The notes beneath the pieces were generated by a model. That model had not been told where the DNA came from, ran no database searches, and was given only the letters and a program-made list of their open reading frames with translations. Below, in pieces: positions 47,101 through 56,100 of a stretch of 64,000 nt of DNA. The stretch covers positions 248,001 to 312,000 of the forward strand of contig NZ_AORV01000026.1 of the NCBI RefSeq assembly GCF_000350485.1. The letters are read 5' to 3'. The translations under genes and the position numbers were made by a program. The stretch's first letter is position 1, and every line of letters begins with the position of its first letter. The DNA comes from Ruminiclostridium cellobioparum subsp. termitidis CT1112. GTDB lineage: Bacteria > Bacillota > Clostridia > Acetivibrionales > DSM-1351.

Positions 47101-47187
47101 CATATCCGCTGCCCCGGGGAAGCGTCCACCCATTCCGATAATGGCAATTGACCCTATTCCATTACTTTCATCAAAATTATTCACCAA
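44131..47187 (-). CDS. PKS module: KS - vestigial AT - ACP
   Basis: 1018 residues. KS 12-435 is intact (NTLCSSSLVAV with Cys near 182; IDGHGTGTDLGDPIE; KTNIGHLVNAGG). Residues about 535-790 are an AT relic. The oxyanion motif GQGSQ reads GEGEY. The nucleophile motif GHSxGE reads GEGIGE, with Gly in place of Ser. About 100 residues holding the small subdomain and its GHAFH motif are missing, since LSLEDALKLAVSED runs almost directly into ISCITGGWITD. ACP Ser is in FFELGGHSLIA (about 954). No reductive domain, so the beta-keto group should persist. Malonyl must come from the trans-AT. The start (TTG 47187 or GTG 47184) overlaps the previous gene. Confidence 0.92.
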   Translation of the reverse strand: MVNNFDESNGIGSIAIIGMGGRFPGAADMEEFWQNLYNGVESVKFFNREELLKMGIDENLLDNPRFVAADAILDGMDLFDASFFDYSAREAEIMDPQHRLYLETAWEVLESAGYNSELYTGRVAVYGSANLSGYMIRNLYSNPGLADTVGSFKIMLANGQDFLATKVSYKMNLTGPSVNVNTLCSSSLVAVHDACQNLMNFGCDLALAGGVSFQVSRNEAFFYQEGGIGSSDGHCRAYDSKANGTVSGSGLAIVALKRLEDAIADGDHIHAVIKGTGINNDGSQKNSYTAPNVDGQAECIAEAIAMSGVNPETITYIDGHGTGTDLGDPIEIAALTKAFRAYTKKKQFCAIGSVKTNIGHLVNAGGLASVVKTVLSMQNKVIPPSLNFEAPNPKIDFENSPFYVNTRLSDWKTDGFPLRAGVSSFGIGGTNTHVILEESPQEESSQVSKRPWQIISLSAKTGTALEKMTGNLIRFAKNNPDTNLADVAFTLHLGRRNFNHRRVLICRDMNDLTDKFDNMSPVNVFTYFQKPKVQPVVFMFPGEGEYVNMGAELYKTENNFRNTVDRCCEILQSQTGKDAQSVLYPTESDKERAAIQISDAGTGRGILFAVEYALAQLWMKWGVKPGCMIGEGIGEVVAACLSGVLSLEDALKLAVSEDSSLPETVSRISNGKVNIPFISCITGGWITDTELGSPDYWIRQRGSFRFGDGLNEIMKDADQILLEIGPGNKLTIEAEKYKNEGVQQAILYSMPGKGEGTSDCEALFKCLGMFGNVGGRVDWNQFYVEEKRHRIPLPTYPFERQRYWIEPGRRGVSKPDVLISRKEDITSSITDSEFKEASITITLKLDEQNRTNSNEERKKQLEEFLALKERLEELSKEVNGSCTRMDVSPLGLKTSGGEGQFGFESNEKLKKRPRPDLESAYVAPANEIESAIIEKWQEVLGFDRIGIHDDFFELGGHSLIAAAVATDLSKKFDVQIPMRKLFETTTAAGIAQLIETFRWATEGVKEAASSEQLEGGTI

Positions 47188-50100
47188 ATTCCACTCCTTT
47201 TCTTGTTTGCATGCGCTGTCTTCTCTGTTTCATCAATTCCAACTGTTTGTTAACCCTGCTGTTGACTTCTTCAAAAACCGGCTGAGACTCTTCCGTATTA
47301 TCATTTTTTAAATAGCCATCCAGTGATGCAACGGTATTATATTTGTACAGGTCGACCACAGCAATATCTGTTTCAAACTTTTCTTTCAATTTGGTATGGA
47401 ACTGTATTAACAGCAGGGAATCTCCACCTAATGCAAAGAAGTCATCCAGAATTCCTACTTTATCAATCCCCAAAACGTCCTGCCAAAGTTCCGCCAGTTT
47501 CTTTTCTGTATCACTTTTAGGAGGCACATATTCGTTTTCCAGTTCCGGCCTGGGATGTCTTTCTTTTGAAGCTGCAGCCTCTTCAAGGGTATCTTTGATA
47601 CCGGATTGTTCAAAATAGTTGGCTTGCTCAATAGCAGCTATAATGTCTTTCGTTGAAACGATGATTTGAGGTCTGAAGCAGCCATGAAGGATACTACCGA
47701 ATGCCTCCTGCCCTTCGGCAGGAAGAATCCCTTCATGCAGTATTCCTGACCTGCTGCGGAGCCCTTGCTCTGCCAACTTGCTGATAAACGCGGTTTCACT
47801 TTGCTGCTGCAATCCCACTGAAGTCCTGTTCTTGATGGTTGCAGCAGCTGCCTCACCTATCAGTTTCATTGAGAAATTTTTAATCCCAATAATCTGTTTT
47901 CCGTTTTCTCCTAAAATGTCTATATCACAGGTGATGATCTCCTGGGATGAATGGCAACCGTTTTTAAATCGGATATAGCCATAAATCTTTTCAGACATTG
48001 GCTCCTTTATTTCAATCTTTTCATATGAAAAAGGCAGATAATTTCCTCCAGCCGCCAGTCTTACCGCACCCGTAGCCATATCCAGCATAGCCGGGTGAAT
48101 TTTGTGACTATGAAGTTCGGAAACATACTCCTCAGCCAGACCAAGTTCAACGAAACCTTCTGTTTCACCATGAGAGAACTTCTTAAGATTTCTCCACCGA
48201 TTTCCAAAGCTGATGAATTCTTCTGAAAGCTTTTGCTGTTCTTCCGACGAGTACACTGTCTTCCCGGAGCACTTTTCCATTAACTCCCGGATGTTAAATA
48301 TTTGACTCTCCAAACCTGAAGGGCAGCTGATCTTCCCCCTGGCATGTTCCAGCCAGTTTTCCTTATCCTCCTGTGCTCCGCTTTCCTGACTGATAATACG
48401 GAAATCATAAGCCTCTCCATTTTTATTTAAAAGGGTGTAAACCTTCCTTTTCTCCCCTTGCCTTACTGCCATAGGGCTTAAGAATAGGACATCGGATATT
48501 TGAATATTTGTTTCGCCCGTTGTATCCTCAAATGCAGCCCTGGCCATTTCCAGGTATGCAGTTCCGGCAATGGTCGGTATTCCTAAGACAAGGTGCTCTG
48601 ATAATATCCAGTCCTTTTCAGGAGATAGCTCCTGGGAGTAAATCACTTTTTCCGGCTGCTCCAAAATGCATTTTCCTAAGAGAGGGTGTATTTCTTCTTC
48701 TGAATCTGTTCCCAATCCGGTTCCAGCAGCCATTCCTACTCCCGGCCATCTATCCCAGTCTATAGAAACCATACGGGTGCCCCGCCTGCTGTCATGGGCC
48801 TGTGCAAAGGCATCCAGGAAAGCATTGGCTGCACTGTAATCCAACTGCCCGAACCCGCCGGTAATGGCATTTAATGAAGAACAGAATATCATAAAGTCAA
48901 GGTTATCTTCTTTCATTGTCTTATAAAGAAACTGTGTACCTTGTACCTTAGGTAAAAGCACTTGCTCCGCATGCCCTTTCTTTTTGAGCTGAATCATTCC
49001 ACCACCTGGGTTTCCTGCTGCATGTATCACTCCATCAATCGCCCCATACCTGTTTATTGTCTTTTCACGTAAAGAGCGAACCTGCTCCAAATCAGCAATA
49101 TCTGTCCGGCATACATAGATTTCTGCACCCATAGCCAGTAATTGTTTTAATTTTTTTATTTTCCTTGATATGGTATCTTTCTTATGGTGGGTAGTAATCC
49201 ACTGCTCCCACAGCTCGACATCCGGAAATTCGGAGCGGCCTGCCAGAACTAATTTGGCCTTTGCCTCCTGTGCGAGATACTCAGCCAAAACAAGCCCTAT
49301 GCCTCCCAAACCGCCCGTAATGAGATAAACACCATTCTCTTTGATTTTTATAGATGGATTTGCAGCTTTCCCGAGTTCCATTTTTTCAAACTCCTGGGTC
49401 CAGCGATTCAAGCCCCGATAAGCTACAATCCCTTCTTCTGTTTGTATGGTAACTTCCGTAATCAACTGCTCTATTAAATCTTCCTGCGCCTCCAAAGAAT
49501 CTGCCTCAGGCAGGATACAGTCAATGCTGCTGCACCGGATATTGGGATACTCTCTGGGAATAACCCTGCAAGCCCCAAGGTGCAATGCCTTCTCAGGATA
49601 TAGAGGTCCTTCATTAAACACCCTTTGAGAATTGTTTGTGATTACCTTTATTTGTACATGAGTTGTCATTCCACATCTTCCAATGGCTTGTGCCAGGAGC
49701 ATCATGCTATAGAACAAACTTTTCCCGCACTGAATACTCTGCTCTGCTGCGCCAGGATTTGTGTATTCTGTTAAGCCAAGCAAGTTAATCACTTTTGCAG
49801 GTGTTTTACCCATTGCGGATAATTCCCTCAATAAGCGCTCATAATCTTGATAATCGTCAATATTGATTGCATATTGATTGCTTCCGGTTTTATTGAATTG
49901 CTCTCCCTTGACTGCTACAAATGTGTCGGTATATTCCTTTATTAGTCTGTTTATAAAAGCATGGGCAAAAATATTTTTCTCGGTCAATACCAGCAGTACT
50001 TCTTTCCCGGTACCGTCCTTTGTATTTGGATAGACACCATTTTTCAAGGACTGCTTCCAAACAGGCGTATAGAACCATTCAGAAAGCTCAGCTCTTTTGG

Positions 50101-53100
50101 CTTCATTTTTATGGGATTTCACAGCATCAACTGTTTTATCCTTCTTAACCCAATAAGACTGTCCATCAAAGGGGTAGTTTGGAAGTGCTACCCTTTTCCG
50201 CTTTTCTTCCTTATAAAGATTGCTCCAATTTATCTTATTTCCCATGGTCCATAGGTTTCCAAGCTGTTCCAATGAATATTCAGCCGGCTCTTCAATGGTT
50301 AAAGCTCCAGCATCTGCTGCTTTGGCGTCATTTATATTCTTTTCCAAAAGTTCTATTGCATTCTCAACCGATATACATACCACAAACCTTCTAAATTCAA
50401 ATTCCCTTCGTCCCACCTGCAATGTATAGGCCATATCAGCCAGATTAATCTCTTTATTTGCTTTCAAAAAGTTTGCAAAATTAGTAATCATTCTTTCCAA
50501 AGCCTGGCTACTTCTTGCAGAGAAAACCAATAAGACCTCGGAATGATTATTTATATCACTGTAAACTACCGGAGCCTCTTCCAGCACAGCATGGGCATTG
50601 GTGCCACCGATGCCGAATGAACTGATCCCTGCTCTTAAAGGCCCCTGGCTGTTTTTCCACTCGGTCAGAGACTCATTTACATAAAACGGGCTTTCCTTGA
50701 AATGAATCTTTGGATTGGGTTTCTTGAAATTGAGGCTTTGCGGTATCTTCTTATTGCGAAGAGATAATACTGTTTTAATTAAGCCCGTTACCCCTGCAGC
50801 TGCATCAAGGTGTCCGATATTGGTTTTTACCGATCCAATGGCACAAAAGCCTTTTTTATCAGTCCTTTGATTAAACACCTGGGTCAAGGCTTCTATTTCA
50901 ATAGGATCTCCTAATGGAGTTCCTGTACCATGTGCTTCAATATAGGTAATGGTTTCTGGCTCAACACCCGCTTTTAACTGGGCCTCTGCAATTACTCCGG
51001 CTTGGCCGTCAATTCTGGGAGCAGTATATCCTATTTTTAATGCCCCGTCATTATTAATAGCTGTACCTTTGATAACAGCGCTGATGTCATCTCCATCCGC
51101 AATTGCTTCCTGAAGCCGTTTCATAACAACCACACCCGTTCCATTTCCACCCACGGTCCCTTTTGCCTGCTCATCAAAAGCCCTGCAGTGGCCATCCGGA
51201 GATAAAATCATCCCCTCCTGGTATAAGTAGCCTGACTTTTGAGGGAGTCTGATACTCACACCACCCGCCAAAGCCATATCACATTCCCCATTGAATAAGC
51301 TCTGGCATGCCAGATGAACAGCAACAAGAGAAGATGAGCAAGCGGTCTGCACCGTTATGCCCGGACCTTCAAGATTCATTTTATAAGCGACACGTGTAGC
51401 CAAAAAATCCTTGTCGTTGCTGATCATAATCTGGTAATCACTGGCTAAACCTTGAGAACCACGGCTTTCTTTAATGTTTTGGATATAATGGTTCATTCCC
51501 ACACTTGCGTATACACCAATCTTCCCCTGATAGCGCTCCGAGTCATAACCAGCCGTTTCAAGTGCTTTCCAGCATTCCTCCAGGAATATCCTCTGCTGTG
51601 GATCCAAAACTTCGGCTTCTCTTGGATTGTATCCAAAGAAGTTTGCATCAAATTTATCCACATCATTCAGTATACCCCAAGACTTTACATAGCCTGACTT
51701 CTTTAAAAGTTCCGGATCCACCCCTTCTTCCAATACCTGTTCGTCTGTAAAACTGGAAATGCATTCAACCCCATTACACAGGTTATCCCAAAACTCTTGA
51801 ATATTTGCTGCACCCGGAAATCTTCCACTCAACCCGATGATTGCAATATCGGTATCCTTCTTTTCACCAGAAATCCGACCGTTGGAATTCCCTTTCAGTT
51901 CAGGTTGGTTCCCAGTCTGCAGAAACCTGGCCAGGGTACTTATTGTGGGGTATCGGAAGAGGTCCATTATAGATACTTCTTTATGAATGGCATTACTTAT
52001 TTTGCTTCTAACCTGTGCCAAAAGTAAAGAATGTCCGCCCATATCAAAGAAATTGTCGTTAACACCTATCCTTTCCAGGTGCAAAACTTCCTGCCAAATC
52101 CTTGTGATCGAATCTTCCGTCTTATTGGAAGGTGCTGTATATCGGGTTGATAATTGTGGCCTTATATTTTCAGGCATAGGGAGTGCTTTTCTGTCAATCT
52201 TCCCGTTAGGTGTCATGGGGAAAGAATTTAAAAATATGAAGCTGGACGGTATCATATAATCAGGAAGCTTTTCTTTCAAGCTTTTACGAAGGTTCTCGGA
52301 GCTTAAGGTCTCCTCAGCTTGTTCCGACACAGGAATGATATAAGCAATCAGTGTTTTTTCACCTGCAATCACTTCTTTTGCAACAACCACACATTCTTTG
52401 ATTGATGGGTCGAGGTTTAACAAGGTCTCAATTTCGCCTAATTCTATCCTGAATCCCCTGATTTTTACCTGATTATCCATACGTCCCACAAACTCCATAT
52501 TGCCATCCCGGGTAAACCTGACCAAATCTCCCGTCCTATATAGACGAGCCCCCTTTTTCCCACTGAAGATATCCGGAATAAACTTTTCACGCGTTAATTC
52601 AGGTAGATTTAAATACCCTCTTGCCAGTCCATCCCCGCCGATGAGCAATTCACCGAGTATTCCCACGGGAACAGGATTCATTGCCCTGTCTACCACATAA
52701 ACCTGAGTATTGGCAATGGGTTTACCTATATAAATATCTCCATCTTTCGAATCAATACGTTCCAATGTAGACCATATGGTTGTTTCGGTAGGACCATAAA
52801 CATTCAAAAGGGTCTGGCATCTATCCAGAAGCTGATTTGCCAAATCCCGGGGCAGAGCTTCTCCACCGCATAATACTGTCAGGTCTTGATTACCGTTCCA
52901 TCCCGCTTCAATTAAAAGTCTCCATGTAGCAGGTGTAGCCTGCATGATGGTAACATCCTGCTGATTTATAATCTCCATTAATGCGCTGCCATCAATGACT
53001 TCATCTCTCTTTGCAATGACTACTTTGGCACCGCAAATCAGCGGCAGGTACATTTCAAGTCCTGCAATATCAAAAGAAAGTGTCGTAACAGCTAAAAGTG

Positions 53101-56100
53101 CATCTTTCGCACAAATTCCGGTCTTTATCTCCATGGAGATAAGGAAATTAATCAGCGTATGCTGCTCAATCTGAACACCTTTAGGATTTCCGGTAGAACC
53201 GGAAGTGTATATTAAATAAGCCAAATGATGCCCTTCATAATTTCTATCTGGCTTTTCAGCACTAAACTGGGATATAGTATCCTTTTCCGCATCAAGGCAG
53301 ATGACTTTGGCATCATTCTGCGGTAAAGTTTCTGCAAGCTTACTTTCGGACAGTATGATATTTACCTTTGCATCCTCCAACATAAACGCAAGCCGTTCTC
53401 CCGGGAATACAGGATCCATGGGAAGGTATGCCCCTCCGGCTTTATGTATTCCCAGCAACCCAACAAGCATATTCACCGAGCGCTCCATATAGATACCTAC
53501 AATACTTTCCGCTCCCACTCCATTGGAAATCAGGTAATGAGCCAATCGGTTGGATTCAATATCCAGCTCCCGGTAAGTCAAGTGCTGTTTCTCACACACA
53601 ACCGCCAGCGCCTGGGGTGTTTCTTCCGCCTGTTTGGTGAATAATTCCACCCAACTCTGACCCTTACTGAAATAATCTTCTTTTGTATCATTCCATCTAT
53701 TGATGAGTGTATCTTTCTCCTCAATGGTAAGCATTTCAAAATCATCCAGACTGGCCTTGGGGTTTTTTAAAATATTCTTCAATAATTGTTTATAATGACC
53801 AGCCATCCGGATGATGGTGTCTTCATTAAATAACTCTGTATTATATTCAAAATCTACAATCATACCTTCGCCTGCTTCACGAATGTCTACGGCAAGATCA
53901 AATCTTGCATATCCTGCATCCAGATCCTTTTTTGAAACACTGAGCTCGGAAAATTCCATGTGCGGCAGTGGAGAATTCTGCAAACTGAATAACACCTGGA
54001 ATAGTGGGTTTCTGCTCATATCACGTTCGGTGTGAAGCTCTTCTACAAGCTTTTCAAAGGGAACATCCTGGTTTTTATACGCTTCTAAAGTCACCTTTTT
54101 TATAAGTCTTAAAAACTCACTAAAATTAATTTCACTGGAGAATGTAGTACGCAAAACAATGTTATTTGTAAAGAAGCCGATTAAATCCTCCAGATCTTTC
54201 CTATTCCTGTTGGCAATGGGTGAACCTACTACAATATCCAATTGTCCTGAATACCTGTAAAGCATGAGTTTAAATGCTGCAAGCAGTACCATAAAAAGAG
54301 TTGCATTCTCTTTTCCGGTATAAAGCTGCAGCTTATTCACTAATTCTCCCGAAATTGTACAGGTGAATTTTGCTCCATGATAGGTCTGGACAGGTGGTCT
54401 TTGTTTATCCAGCGGCAAGTCTAAAACGGGAAGTTTTCCGCTGAGTTTTTGTTTCCAATACTCAATTTGTTTTTTTAGACTCCCCCCTTTTAACTTTTCA
54501 ATCTGCCACTGTGCGAAATCTGCATACTGAATACCGGGTAGAGGTAAATCTTCTGCTTTATGATTCAGAAATGCTTCATAGTAAAAATTCAGCTCTTTTA
54601 AAAGAATGCCAAAAGACCAACCATCAAAAATGATGTGATGTATTGCTAAAACAAGTATGTGTTCCTCTTCATCCATTTGGATGAGCATGCCCCTTAAAAG
54701 TGGAGCCTTTTCCAAGTCGAAGGGTTTCGAAACCCACTCCTTGGCAATGTCTGATGCTTTTAACTCTTTTTCATTTGCTGAAGTATCAAAAAGGTTAACA
54801 TATTCCATAGGCATTTGGGCATCCTTGTTTAACACCTGAGCAGGCTGTCCATTCTCTTCAGTAAAAGATACCTGTAAAATCTGATGCCGTTTTATCAAAG
54901 CGTTAAAGCTTTTTAAAATAACTTCTTTTTTTAGGCTTCCTTTTAATACCAACCCGGTATACAGGTTGTATTGCGGGCTCTCTGAATTCAATCGGTCCAA
55001 AAACCAAAGCCTCTGTTGTGCAAATGAAAGAGGCAGCCTATTTTTTCCTGCTGAAGTACTTTTTATCAGTTCAACCCTTCCTTGTTGGTTCTTAAGAGAA
55101 AGCTCTACTTTCTTAGCCAAATGCTCAATGTCAGAGTTTTCAAAAATCTCTCCCTGTTCCAATTCAAATTCAAAGGAATCTCTAATTCTAGATACGATTT
55201 GTGTGATATGCAAAGAATTCCCGCCCAAAGCAAAGAAATCATCACAAATACCAATTTGTTTTATGTTTAATACTTCACTCCATATTTGAGCCAATTTTTT
55301 CTCAGTATTGCTATTTGGCTGTACATACTCTCTTTTTTCAAAATTTTCTTGAAGTAAGCGCTCTATCTCATGTTTGACTAGGTCAAACTCCCCCCTCATA
55401 TAGCTATCCCGAAGTTTATACCGCTGGACTTTTCCGCTTGTGGTTTTAGGTATATTTTTCACTTGAATGACATGTGCAACTTCAATGCCGATTTTCTCGC
55501 TTACAACTCTTTTTAAGCTGTTAACAATGGGAATAAAGTTTTCAAGCTTTTGCTTATGCAGGACAAACAAGACCAGGTCGTCACCTTTGCGGTTTTCGTT
55601 GAATACACCAACCGCAACTATTTTCCCCAGTTCAACACCCTCGACACCTTCTCCGATCCGTTCAATGTCATGAGAATAATAGTTTTGCCCTGAAGCAAAT
55701 ATGACATCCTTTGCCCGCCCGGTTATGATGAGCCGTTTTTCTTTCATAAAGCCCAAATCACCGGTATTTAGCCACCCATCCTGTGTTATGGTTTGTTCGG
55801 TTGCTTTTTTATTATTATAGTATCCTGATGTAACATTTCCTCCCGAAATGTGGACATACCCAATCTTATTTTCACCAATATCATGATTTTCCTCATCACA
55901 GATGCGTACATAGCAATTGTAAATGGGATAACCCTCATCCATAAAAATTACTGCATCTTTATCTTCTTTGCTTGTTTCTGCGATAGTTTCGCCCACTTTG
56001 AGATGATTCCGGTTTAAAACATGGAACCTAAAATCTTCACCTGGTTCCGGGAAAGCAACGGCAATTGTACCCTCCGCAAGGCCATACACTGGATGCATTG

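Noticed and set aside
44131-47187. Ordinary cis-AT PKS module (KS-AT-ACP)
   Set aside because: The AT lacks the nucleophile Ser, the GQGSQ motif and the small subdomain.
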